In this document: positions 27,301 to 34,472 of the stretch, piece by piece
Layout: every line of letters starts with the position of its first letter
How positions within the stretch are numbered: the stretch's first letter is position 1
Assembly: GCA_021740645.1 (NCBI GenBank)
Contig: JAIOZL010000047.1
Location: 1 to 35,111, forward strand
Source of the DNA: Bacteroidales bacterium
GTDB lineage: Bacteria; Bacteroidota; Bacteroidia; Bacteroidales; JAADJA01
Direction: 5' to 3'
DNA: 35,111 nucleotides
Program-made: the position numbers and the translations under genes
The notes under the pieces: model-generated
Database searches by the model: none
What the model was told of the DNA's origin: nothing
Seen by the model: only the letters and a program-made list of their open reading frames with translations

Positions 27301-27524
27301 GAAGTGGACTTTTGGTTATTTATATCTGCCATTTTCTTTAAATTGATAAAGTGTTGCGGATCATGTTTATCCATTTTCGCCCTTCCAAGCATTTCCTGTT
27401 TACTGGCAGGTGCCTTTATCAAATTCTGCCTGGCGGTTTTCTTCATACTAATATGTTCCTGGCCAAAAAAAGTAAACGGCAAGCATACAAACAATAAAAC
27501 AATCGAATAATTAATTCCCTTCAT
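24375..27524 (-). CDS. T9SS-exported multidomain surface protein (GEVED, CARDB-like, FnIII, sorting domain)
   Basis: This 1049-residue protein starts with a signal peptide (MKGINYSIVLLFVCLPFTFFGQ). A GEVED domain spans about residues 153-235 (VWIDFNDDYELTNDE ... GEHLMRVRTNF). A CARDB-like beta-domain follows (240-345), then a propeller-like segment (345-570, with repeated ITYLMPSPSLTGITYDG, LYEIDINDKELIEIG and FYAIDKATGESTAIG), a second CARDB-like domain (573-690) and an FnIII module. Within the FnIII module lies a LamG/concanavalin-like segment (about 715-900, FEGYENGAHVAQNSSVW ... NFYVDDFTHD). The end is a type A C-terminal sorting domain (IYPVPTDDYLAV ... YKQGVYFIKVQT ... VLIQKVIKK). It would be secreted through the type IX system and attached to the surface. 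No catalytic domain was recognised. P3 lies upstream. Confidence 0.88.
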   Translation of the reverse strand: MKGINYSIVLLFVCLPFTFFGQEHISMKKTARQNLIKAPASKQEMLGRAKMDKHDPQHFINLKKMADINNQKSTSVLFDAKNVKNKSELCTDNLYQYGCSYGIDGLVYWNLANVNIPDIECTVENVWYHDYSDTVVHELAREYEYVLTVQTGYLLTYIDVWIDFNDDYELTNDELVVDDGYCYWLFLDYQFEIVLPSDAPIGEHLMRVRTNFNEPVTDPCATYNYGNCCDFSVNVTEAISTDVGVVSIDLPGVVEPGMVTPAATVKNFGTEAQSFDITFSVDNGYSSTISSTLIAPGETAQFEFDPWNASLGIWQIDVCTELAGDEIPENDCLTDDILVSDAKPAYGFMAVDPNGSTGVPLGPITFDLNDPETFYSLLDNPAPNFLSSACWFPGGIIYASLYLGGIYELDPVTGHITYLMPSPSLTGITYDGQKMYGLASDGAGNTLYEIDINDKELIEIGDVPTTGNILISIDFNAEGEMFGYDIADDTFYAIDKATGESTAIGPMGQDFAYAQDMSFDRDEGICYLAAYTVNNGGTLFTVDITTGIASFVADLDGNAEVTAFAIPYVASLPENDLAVQSVVSPITGTELTNQDTVVVRISNAGQNAQSNFEVSYSVNNGPAVTEIFSGTLDPNQNVFYAFETTVDLSAPDSTYIITVCVNLPGDENPGNDCAESSITHLLSILPPPQNLTGEEIDNDVYLSWNLPFYGNSYQIFNDDFEGYENGAHVAQNSSVWTTWTMQPGSVEDATISQDFASSPNQSMKMEQSNDMVYPTGNINMGKYEFTNKLYFPEGSSGGYVLLQHFEPNNYVWGSQVNFQANGSAIIDAGVQAAATFTYNFDEWMDVKSFINLDDDLAEFWVNDELIHSWQWSTGPFGTGDLNQLGAIDFYQPADVNFYVDDFTHDHLTGSVSGYSIYRDGEFIDFTSDTTYVDEGLVPGSYEYCVYAMYNEGSSEPACVTVDVTTDIAENVANGLYIYPVPTDDYLAVRSSFEIRDLYVYSIDGKIVEKINGINSNKLTLNLSSYKQGVYFIKVQTENDRVLIQKVIKK

Positions 27525-27612
27525 ATTTTATTTATTTTAGTAAGTTTAAGGTAACACCCTCACATATAATTCGTTAAATTTACCATTACAGCTAGGTGAA
27601 TTTTTAAAGGTG

Positions 27613-27657
27613 TAAAAGTAGTGATGAGTGATTGCAAAACTATCCTGTACTATCCTG
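27613..27657 (-). promoter_or_regulatory. P3: CAGGATA-type promoter of the T9SS protein gene
   Basis: On the minus strand CAGGATA, GTA, CAGGATA (27657-27641) is followed after exactly 20 nt by TACTTTTA (27620-27613). Both repeats are perfect. The start codon at 27524 lies 88 nt beyond. The site is between this gene and the sulfotransferase gene ending at 27748. Confidence 0.6.
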
Positions 27658-27747
27658 CTCAATAGAATAAGAATGCCTGTTGAACTATGAATTGATGGGT
27701 GTAGTGGAAAATTTACCCTAAAACCTATAAATGGATATTTAAAACTT

Positions 27748-28407
27748 CTATCTGCTATTCGATTTGGATAGCGCTTGCCGGTAAATCTCAACATCAATGG
27801 AATGGAATTCTTCTATTTTTTTACGAAAATTATCCTCCACAGTAAGCTTTTGATCTATGGGCCTTTTATTTTCATTATATATGCTCAGGGATTTGTTTAA
27901 ATATTTTTCGGAAAAAAAGTTCAAATCGTTCAGGAAATTTTCTGTGATCCCGACAAACCCGAAATTTTCAATGCCAAAATCGCGGAATATTTTTTCGTAA
28001 GGGTTTTTGTTCATTGGATGCAAACAATAGGTTTCCAAATCCCAGTTTTCAGTATGTACAAGATTGGAAAAAGTTCCTTTTACATCTTTTCGCCCTCTGA
28101 TTATATGATAATAATTGCTGATCAACCGTTCCACAGGGTCTCTGAGCCATGTAATAAATGTAGCATCCAAATTTTTTAAGTTAGCATATTTGACAGCCAA
28201 AAAGTGTCCATGAATGCATTTTACATTCGAGTATTTTTCCCCTTTTATCTTACGGTTGAATTCCTCAGCTTTTTTTCTGGCCACATCGTAATTCACCCTG
28301 AATGGCCTTGTACCATAATCTTCTATCAACGAATCTCCAAAATGTTCCTGAAGTGCTATCCTGAAGGAAGTTCCGGCTGTTTTTGGTATGTGCAATGAAA
28401 TGATCAT
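27748..28407 (-). CDS. Sulfotransferase, Sulfotransfer_2-like (third of three)
   Basis: The frame reaches TTG 28419, but ATG 28407 (MIISLHIPKTAGTSFRIALQ) places the P-loop at the N-terminus as usual, giving 219 residues. SLHIPKTAGTS is the 5'-phosphosulfate-binding loop of PAPS and ITWLRDPVERLISNYYHII the 3'-phosphate-binding segment. The fold transfers sulfate from PAPS to hydroxyl groups of glycans. There is no signal peptide or membrane anchor, so it is cytoplasmic and may act on nucleotide- or lipid-linked precursors. It follows the second sulfotransferase gene by 28 bp. The acceptor is unknown. Confidence 0.82.
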   Translation of the reverse strand: MIISLHIPKTAGTSFRIALQEHFGDSLIEDYGTRPFRVNYDVARKKAEEFNRKIKGEKYSNVKCIHGHFLAVKYANLKNLDATFITWLRDPVERLISNYYHIIRGRKDVKGTFSNLVHTENWDLETYCLHPMNKNPYEKIFRDFGIENFGFVGITENFLNDLNFFSEKYLNKSLSIYNENKRPIDQKLTVEDNFRKKIEEFHSIDVEIYRQALSKSNSR

Positions 28408-28435
28408 GCAAAATAACAATAGCTACAAAAATTAG

Positions 28436-29041
28436 CTAAAAGGTGTATTTAAAATATTCAATGTCGCGTTTATAAAGATTGTAAACCTTTTCAATGTCCT
28501 CTTCTGTATAGAATTTTCTGTAATCATCCCGTTCATATTTATTGATATGTTTTAATTTTTTTTCCGGGAAGCCTATCGCTTTCATAACTTTATTGTAATC
28601 ATCCTGAAGGTTTTCAAAACGTCCGATAAAATCCATCCCAATATTTCCATTGCCGTCCGCTATATAATCCAATTGATTAAAGGCAATTGACTTCACATAA
28701 TCAACCTTATCCTTTTTAAAGGTGTCCTTGGTTTCAATAATGATATCCGTACAATCGAGAAACTCTGAAAAGTTATTTGCATTGGCCAGTAAGTATGCGC
28801 TGAAATCGTTGTGTACTTTCCGGTATGTCATCATATTGTACCAGGAGACCAGTCTTTCCCAGGGATTCCTGACAAAGGCAAATTTAAAATATCCTTTTGG
28901 GATTTTATAATGAGAAAGAAACGAATGCTGTCGGCCCAGGTATTTGGTGCCGTGCAGCTCCTGCAAGTCATTACAAATAGAAGAACCCGCTGTTTTTTGT
29001 ATATGTACAAACAGAAACTTATACCGTTTATTCACCAGCAT
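28436..29041 (-). CDS. Sulfotransferase, Sulfotransfer_2-like (second of three)
   Basis: The frame opens with GTG 29065; ATG 29041 gives MLVNKRYKFLFVHIQKTAGSS and is the better start, making 201 residues. It overlaps the end of the upstream sulfotransferase gene by 14 bases, suggesting coupled translation. FVHIQKTAGSSI is the PAPS P-loop and FAFVRNPWERLVSWYNMM the 3'-phosphate motif. FIGRFENLQDDYNKVMKAIG and the C-terminal DYRKFYTEEDIEKVYNLYKRDIEYFKY are typical of the chondroitin/HNK-1-like Sulfotransfer_2 group. It is cytoplasmic by sequence. The paralogues on both sides differ strongly, so these are probably not recent duplicates. Confidence 0.85.
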   Translation of the reverse strand: MLVNKRYKFLFVHIQKTAGSSICNDLQELHGTKYLGRQHSFLSHYKIPKGYFKFAFVRNPWERLVSWYNMMTYRKVHNDFSAYLLANANNFSEFLDCTDIIIETKDTFKKDKVDYVKSIAFNQLDYIADGNGNIGMDFIGRFENLQDDYNKVMKAIGFPEKKLKHINKYERDDYRKFYTEEDIEKVYNLYKRDIEYFKYTF

Positions 29042-29624
29042 AATCAAACAAATTAAAATCCTCACTAAAATAGTTTTTCATCCTTTTTAAATTCCTTTTG
29101 TTGATTTCAAGGTTCCCTTTTGCCGTTTTATAATGATTAAACCGGCCCAGTCCTTCAAATCCCAGAAATTTTTCAATTTCAGGGATGTTGAAGAATTTAA
29201 AGATGGTTATTTTTTCACTGATGATGCCAGTGTGGTCGGCAAGATATTCATAATTGGATAAATTATGATTGTCGAACAGGGGATAATTTTCCGGATCAAG
29301 GTAGAGGTCGAGAAAACCCGTAAAATTTTTAAACAAATCGAATATATCCGGCCTGTGGTCCCTGAAATAGAAATAATCGGAGATGGCCCTGTTTATGGGG
29401 TTTCTTAAAATGGAGAAAATCCTGACATCATCGCTTATGAATCCCAGGTCTTCCAGTTCCCTGAATGTGCAGTGCTGGGGCGTATGCCCATTGATAAATA
29501 TGGCCCCTGTTGCAGTAAACAGGTTTGCGGTATCGCCTTTGCTTTCCAAAAATTTTTCGATAGATGTCCCGCCAGTTCTTGGGATATGGATAAAAAGCAA
29601 TTTATTGTTGACAAATAGTGGCAT
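29028..29624 (-). CDS. Sulfotransferase, Sulfotransfer_2-like (first of three)
   Basis: This 198-residue protein begins MPLFVNNKLLFIHIPRTGGTSIEKFLES, with the PAPS P-loop HIPRTGGTS at residues 13-21. IFSILRNPINRAISDYFYF is the 3'-phosphate-binding motif. The C-terminal part (ITIFKFFNIPEIEKFLGFEGLGRFNHYKTAKGN) fits the usual acceptor-side helices. It is the first gene of a three-gene unit read from P4 (29738-29782). The three enzymes could sulfate different positions of one exported glycan, but no glycosyltransferase sits beside them. Confidence 0.83.
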   Translation of the reverse strand: MPLFVNNKLLFIHIPRTGGTSIEKFLESKGDTANLFTATGAIFINGHTPQHCTFRELEDLGFISDDVRIFSILRNPINRAISDYFYFRDHRPDIFDLFKNFTGFLDLYLDPENYPLFDNHNLSNYEYLADHTGIISEKITIFKFFNIPEIEKFLGFEGLGRFNHYKTAKGNLEINKRNLKRMKNYFSEDFNLFDYAGE

Positions 29625-29737
29625 TTTTTTCTAATACTGAAATTAAAGCAAAAACATCAAAGATTGTGATTGCTGCAAGTCAGAAAAATATGATAAATAC
29701 TTATTTCAAAAGGCTTGCAATTTAGTAATAATATTCG

Positions 29738-29782
29738 CAAAATTAACTATTATCTGAAATTGTACTGTCCTGCCCTATCCTG
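29738..29782 (-). promoter_or_regulatory. P4: CAGGATA-type promoter of the sulfotransferase operon
   Basis: On the minus strand CAGGATA, GGG, CAGGACA (29782-29766) is followed after exactly 20 nt by TAATTTTG (29745-29738), a full match to TANNTTTG. The first sulfotransferase start is at 29624. The site also lies just past the end of the M28 peptidase gene. Confidence 0.65.
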
Positions 29783-29839
29783 TCCCAATAGCGGTTTGAA
29801 ATTGAAAAGACATGGGGCTAATATTGGTTGCAATCCCGG

Positions 29840-31231
29840 CTACCGGCTTTTGAATCCGGGGGTGTATTTATCCATAAGATAAACAAAACCTGCTATGGCA
29901 CCGCTTCCTGATTGTAATTCCCGCTTATTCACTTTATCAAAAGTATCTTTTGCAGAATGGTGGTAATCAAAATATCTTTGCGAATCCGCGATAAGTCCAA
30001 CAGTAATAGCTCCTCTTTGTTTTAATTTATAGATATCAACTCCACTGAATCCGATATTGAATTTATCAGCTCCATAAGGTTCAAAGTATTCCTTGATTTT
30101 TTCGATTTCGTTTAAAACTTCCTGCGATGCATCAATACTGAAACCAAATGGAGTAAAACCACCTCTGTCTGATTCTATCGCCAAGAAATGCTTCTCATCT
30201 CTATTCTCCGCAAGTTGAGCATAGGTATTGGCCCCGCTTTGGGCAATTTCTTCATCCATAAACATTACAAAACGTATGGTATGCCTGGGTTTAATATCCA
30301 ATGCCCTATACAACCTAAGCACTTCTAAAGCCTGAATGCATCCGGCACCATCATCATGGGCCCCTTCACCAAGATCCCAGCTATCCAGATGTCCGCCTAT
30401 AGTTAAATATACTTCAGGGAAATCGGTGCCCTTTATTTCACCAACCACATTATAGGATATTTCGTTTTCGAGCCATTTGCTTGTTGTTCTGAAATAAAAT
30501 CTGATTTGAGGGTCTCCTTTAAGTTGTTCACTTAGCCTATCAGCATCCAGGGTACTGATTGCCACCGCCGGAATATTTGTTACAACATTATCGAAGCGGG
30601 TTATACCTGTATGAGGTATTGTATCCAGTGCGGTTGTAACCGACCGTACAACAACTCCTATTGCGCCCAGTTTTGCTGCTTCGGCTGGTCCTGAAATACG
30701 CTGGTCAACAGCACTTCCATAAGACTTAAATGTATTCATAAAAGAGAAGTCCACCGGTCTGTTAAAAAAAACGATTTTCCCCTTGATTACAGGCTCACCA
30801 AGGTCTCTCAATTGCGTTATATCCGTTACTTCAACCGCTTCGCCCGAAATCCCCACTTTTCCGGTTCCGACCGAACCACCTAAAGCGCAAATATTTACAG
30901 AGGTGGTTCCATATATTTGGGATACAATCCTGGCCGTTTCTTTTTCACCCCTTACCCAGTGGGGCACTTCGGTTTGCTGTAAATAAACGGTATCGGCCCC
31001 TAATTGAACCATGATTTGTTTTGTCCATTCAACCGATGCCGCAGCCTGAGGTGATCCGGATAACCTACCGGATAGGTTTTTGCACAAATATTCCAGGTTT
31101 TTATAGGCATAATCACTTGTTAACGCTTCCTTGTATATCCTGGCAATAAGAGTGGAATCTTTGTTTTGTGCTTCTAACACTCCGCAGTGAAATAAAAAGA
31201 CAAATAAAAATATCCGGGTCAAATTAATCAT
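29840..31231 (-). CDS. Secreted M28 zinc peptidase with PA domain (CPQ-like)
   Basis: This 463-residue protein has a signal peptide (MINLTRIFLFVFLFHCGVLEAQ). A PA-type insert lies near residues 120-240 (GPAEAAKLGAIGVVVRSV, VTNIPAVAIS). The M28 catalytic part shows the zinc ligands and general base in order: TIGGHLDSWD, GAHDDGAGCIQALE, FVMFMDEE, IESDRGG and YFDYHHSAKDTFDKV. The arrangement resembles plasma glutamate carboxypeptidase and related aminopeptidases that release N-terminal residues from short peptides. It is translated 15 bp after the C69 peptidase gene, so the two probably form a periplasmic peptide-scavenging unit under P5. Substrate preference is inferred only. Confidence 0.88.
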   Translation of the reverse strand: MINLTRIFLFVFLFHCGVLEAQNKDSTLIARIYKEALTSDYAYKNLEYLCKNLSGRLSGSPQAAASVEWTKQIMVQLGADTVYLQQTEVPHWVRGEKETARIVSQIYGTTSVNICALGGSVGTGKVGISGEAVEVTDITQLRDLGEPVIKGKIVFFNRPVDFSFMNTFKSYGSAVDQRISGPAEAAKLGAIGVVVRSVTTALDTIPHTGITRFDNVVTNIPAVAISTLDADRLSEQLKGDPQIRFYFRTTSKWLENEISYNVVGEIKGTDFPEVYLTIGGHLDSWDLGEGAHDDGAGCIQALEVLRLYRALDIKPRHTIRFVMFMDEEIAQSGANTYAQLAENRDEKHFLAIESDRGGFTPFGFSIDASQEVLNEIEKIKEYFEPYGADKFNIGFSGVDIYKLKQRGAITVGLIADSQRYFDYHHSAKDTFDKVNKRELQSGSGAIAGFVYLMDKYTPGFKSR

Positions 31232-31246
31232 TGATTCAAATTAAAG

Positions 31247-32785
31247 TTAGTAACCAAATAATTTTGTTCGCAGTTCGAAAATCAACTGCCGTGCATCATC
31301 AACTGCTTGTAATGCAAGATCATTTGAATGTTTGGTAAGTAAATCCCTGCCTTTATAAATATCTTGTTTCAGTAAACCCAGTGCTTCTTGCTCAAATTCA
31401 TATTGATTGCTGAATATTCTGTTCTCCAGAATCTGCCATTTCTCAGAAACCGGGTTTATATTTTTTCTGTAATCCAGATCAACAAGGTTCTCCAATTCAT
31501 TGAATATCCAGAAGGCATGATCAGGATTATAACTAAAAATATCTTCCGGAGGATTAAAATGATCATAAGTTGTTAGCGGTTCGCCCGGTTCAAATCTATT
31601 AAAGGCAGGTGAGGTGCATTTTATACCAAGATACCAGGGAATAAGCACTCCTGAGCAGGAAACTGACATCGTTCGCCAGTATATGCATCCTACTTCGGGT
31701 GGCAGCCAGTTCCTCAATTGAAAAACAGCAACTTCCTGGTTGGCCTGGTTACAAATCAGGCCATCATCAATAGTCATCAGATCGTGGGGACCACCATAAA
31801 CACAGTCTTTTGTCTTATCGAATTCCGTACCTTCCAGGTGATCGCTCAAAAACTGTCTTAAATCCTGAACGCTGAGCTTTTTGTATGGTTTAACCGAGTA
31901 TGGTAAATCATGCTTCACTGGCAAACCAATGGTTGTTCCGGTAACCAGACACTGCCCCCGCCATTGCCTGGGATCACAATTGTAATTGTTGTAAAACCAG
32001 TCATTATTATAAGAGGGAAAATCATAAGCTTTTTTAAAATTAAATGGTTCACCCCCATCTTTTGAATACCAGCCTTTTTTTATGGCAAAATCAATTAAAT
32101 CTGGTGATGCCCTGTAATTGGAGGTATCTTTTAAATCAAGTTCACCAATAATGTTTACATTGGCAAGGACCACCACCTCATCATCGGGAACCCGCTGGGC
32201 CACCCATCTCGGTCCGCGGGCCAGGGTTACTATCCAGGCTTCATTCGGATCGGCAACGATCAATGTTACACCACCCCTGGCATAGCCAAAACGGGTCATT
32301 AATTCATTGACAATGTTCAGTCCTGCACGGGCTGTTTTAGCCCGCCTTGCTATTTCGGTCCTTATTCTCCAACTAATCCCACCATCCTCAATATCTCCTG
32401 ATTCCACCATTTCATCCCAATCAACTTCCCGGGTTCTTGTGGCATTGCTTACACAAACGACACCCCATTCGTTCAACATGCCATCGCTGCCGGTTGATCC
32501 CATGATCTCGGACCAGATGAAAGAATAACTCTCCCTTACATCGGGGTATGTTCCACCATTTCTAAGATGTATTACTGCACCTTCAGGATTTGAACCCCCG
32601 GGTATTAAGCGAAAATTAAGAAATTGGGGCGGCGGGTCATTCATCTCGCTATGCCCAACCAGCACCGAACCGTCAGTGGATGCCTCTTTACCCACAACAA
32701 TGGCAAAGCATGCCACAGCTTCAAAGGCACTGGTTAATAGCAGGATAAAAAAGATACTTTTCCAAATAGATTTAATATTAGCCAT
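31247..32785 (-). CDS. Exported C69 family dipeptidase (PepD-like Ntn hydrolase)
   Basis: The open frame reaches TTG 32860 with an ATG at 32848, but the -7 element of P5 occupies 32858-32865, so those starts would be inside or at the edge of the promoter. ATG 32785 gives MANIKSIWKSIFFILLLTSAFEAVA followed by Cys26, and I choose it (512 residues). The body CFAIVVGKEASTDGSVLVGHSEMND is the peptidase C69 N-terminus, in which Cys is the nucleophile. Signal peptidase cleavage after AVA would expose it directly. MNEWGVVCVSNAT, GVTLIVADPNEAWIVTLARGPRWVAQRV and NYRASPDLIDFAIKKGWY are further family blocks. It probably hydrolyses dipeptides in the periplasm and is followed by the M28 peptidase gene. 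Confidence 0.87.
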   Translation of the reverse strand: MANIKSIWKSIFFILLLTSAFEAVACFAIVVGKEASTDGSVLVGHSEMNDPPPQFLNFRLIPGGSNPEGAVIHLRNGGTYPDVRESYSFIWSEIMGSTGSDGMLNEWGVVCVSNATRTREVDWDEMVESGDIEDGGISWRIRTEIARRAKTARAGLNIVNELMTRFGYARGGVTLIVADPNEAWIVTLARGPRWVAQRVPDDEVVVLANVNIIGELDLKDTSNYRASPDLIDFAIKKGWYSKDGGEPFNFKKAYDFPSYNNDWFYNNYNCDPRQWRGQCLVTGTTIGLPVKHDLPYSVKPYKKLSVQDLRQFLSDHLEGTEFDKTKDCVYGGPHDLMTIDDGLICNQANQEVAVFQLRNWLPPEVGCIYWRTMSVSCSGVLIPWYLGIKCTSPAFNRFEPGEPLTTYDHFNPPEDIFSYNPDHAFWIFNELENLVDLDYRKNINPVSEKWQILENRIFSNQYEFEQEALGLLKQDIYKGRDLLTKHSNDLALQAVDDARQLIFELRTKLFGY

Positions 32786-32857
32786 ATAAACCGTCTTTGT
32801 TAAAACTCTATTTCCTTTTTCAAAACTTATGAACCTAAAATGAATCATATTTTTTTT

Positions 32858-32902
32858 CAAAATAAATATAAAATCCCGGTATGACTATCCTGCTATATCC
32901 TG
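32858..32902 (-). promoter_or_regulatory. P5: CAGGATA-type promoter of the C69/M28 peptidase operon
   Basis: On the minus strand CAGGATA, TAG, CAGGATA (32902-32886) is followed after exactly 20 nt by TTATTTTG (32865-32858), one base from TANNTTTG. RNA would start near 32851, leaving a leader of about 65 nt to ATG 32785. It is divergent from P6. Confidence 0.6.
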
Positions 32903-32972
32903 ACACCATGACAAACCCCAGAAGTATAGAAACAAATTCATTTCTGGCTTTTGGTACTATTATAAATGAATA

Positions 32973-33017
32973 CAGGATATAGCAGGATGGATTTCAACTG
33001 ATTAAGAATTACTTTTG
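32973..33017 (+). promoter_or_regulatory. P6: CAGGATA-type promoter of the second sugar porter
   Basis: The plus strand reads CAGGATA, TAG, CAGGATG (32973-32989), then exactly 20 nt, then TACTTTTG (33010-33017), a full match to TANNTTTG. ATG 33050 is 32 nt beyond. The three-base spacer TAG is the same as in P5, its divergent partner. Confidence 0.65.
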
Positions 33018-33049
33018 AAAACTTTGATATTAATGAAATATTTCAATCT

Positions 33050-34372
33050 ATGAACAAACGACTTTATTTCAACACCCTGGTAGCCGCACTGGGTGGATTT
33101 TTGTTTGGATTTGATACGGCTGTGATCTCCGGGACCATTTCCTCAATCAAAACATTTTTTGTTCTTGATGATGTTCAACTGGGCTGGGCCGTAAGTGCAG
33201 CACTAATCGGTTGCATAGCAGGTGCATTTTTCGCCGGGAAGCCGGCTGATTATTTCGGTCGGAAAAAAATGCTGATCTCACTTGCCCTGATCTACCTGAT
33301 CTCTGCTTTGGGGAGCGGGCTGGCCGATCAATTTATCACCTTCGTTATCTTTAGGATTATGGGAGGTGTTGCTGTGGGTGCCTCATCAGTATTGGCTCCC
33401 ATGTTCATCAGTGAAATAGCTCCCCCGAAAAACCGGGGAAAACTGGCCATGTCGTTCCAATTGCTGCTGGTTATAGGAATCCTGCTGGCATTTTTTTCAA
33501 ATTATTTAATTGCAGCCTCTTTTACAAACGCATGGAGATGGATGCTGTTGTCTGAAGCCATACCGGCAACACTTTTTTTAATATTGGCTTTTTTCCTTGA
33601 ACAAAGTCCCCGATGGTTAGTGAAAATTAAAAATTATGATAAGGCACAACTGACTGTCGAAAGGCTTAACCCAAATGAAAGTGCATCTGAAATAATTAAC
33701 GAAATAAAAATATCTCTCACAGAAGAGATGGGCAACCGTCATATTTCTGTCATGAAAAAACCTTTCCTGCGATTGATCCTGATAGGATTTTTTGTTGGGA
33801 TGTTCAATCAACTAACCGGAATCAACGTGATCATGTACTATGCACCCACCATTTTTCTGTCAGCCGGGTTCTCTGATGATTCATCCCTGATGCAAACGGT
33901 GATCATAGGGGCAACAAATTTGCTTTTCACCGTGATTGCAATGCTCCTGATTGACAGGGTTGGGCGAAAATTTTTATTGCTTACGGGTGCAGTTGGTATG
34001 TCCGTTTTTCTGGGGCTATTTTCCTACCTCTATCTTCAAGGAATTAACCATAGTTATCTTCTTCTGTTCAGCCTGGTGGGTTTTATTATCTTTTTTGCGT
34101 CCTCACAAGGGGCAGTTATCTGGGTCCTTTTAGCAGAGATGTTTCCAAACAGTATACGTGCACGGGGTGCTTCGATCGGTTCATTTTCCCACTGGGTATT
34201 CAATTTTCTTATTGCACTCAGCTTTCCGGTGATATCAGCTCAAATAGGAATTGGATATGTTTTCATCTTATTTACTGTTTCCACAATTTTAAGCATCTAT
34301 TTTTATCATAGATATATTAAGGAAACGAAAGGTAAAACACTTGAGGAGATAGGCGAAAATTCTAAGGTTTAA
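33050..34372 (+). CDS. MFS sugar porter (second copy)
   Basis: This 440-residue protein has about twelve membrane segments and the sugar-porter family signatures: ALGGFLFGFDTAVISGTISS, DYFGRKKM, EQSPRWLV, NQLTGINVIMYYAPTIF, DRVGRKFLL and KETKGKTLEEIG. It is clearly homologous to the porter at 8607-10013 but shorter in the first half, and the TM7 motif is NQLTGIN rather than QQFVGIN, so substrate preference may differ. It stands alone on the plus strand after P6, next to a peptidase operon rather than sugar enzymes. A hexose or pentose is likely, but the substrate cannot be named. The gene is followed by about 100 bp of non-coding sequence before the convergent homoserine dehydrogenase remnant. 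Confidence 0.85.
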   Translation: MNKRLYFNTLVAALGGFLFGFDTAVISGTISSIKTFFVLDDVQLGWAVSAALIGCIAGAFFAGKPADYFGRKKMLISLALIYLISALGSGLADQFITFVIFRIMGGVAVGASSVLAPMFISEIAPPKNRGKLAMSFQLLLVIGILLAFFSNYLIAASFTNAWRWMLLSEAIPATLFLILAFFLEQSPRWLVKIKNYDKAQLTVERLNPNESASEIINEIKISLTEEMGNRHISVMKKPFLRLILIGFFVGMFNQLTGINVIMYYAPTIFLSAGFSDDSSLMQTVIIGATNLLFTVIAMLLIDRVGRKFLLLTGAVGMSVFLGLFSYLYLQGINHSYLLLFSLVGFIIFFASSQGAVIWVLLAEMFPNSIRARGASIGSFSHWVFNFLIALSFPVISAQIGIGYVFILFTVSTILSIYFYHRYIKETKGKTLEEIGENSKV

Positions 34373-34472
34373 GGTTGTTAAGCAAACATAAATACAACTG
34401 AAAATTTTTCAATTTCACTTTCAAAATCCACCAACCATATACAGTCCCGGAATTTCAATATTTCGAGTTATC

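Noticed and set aside
27546..27797. 83-codon minus-strand ORF after the third sulfotransferase
   Set aside because: It overlaps the sulfotransferase C-terminus, has no recognisable motif, and runs through promoter P3.
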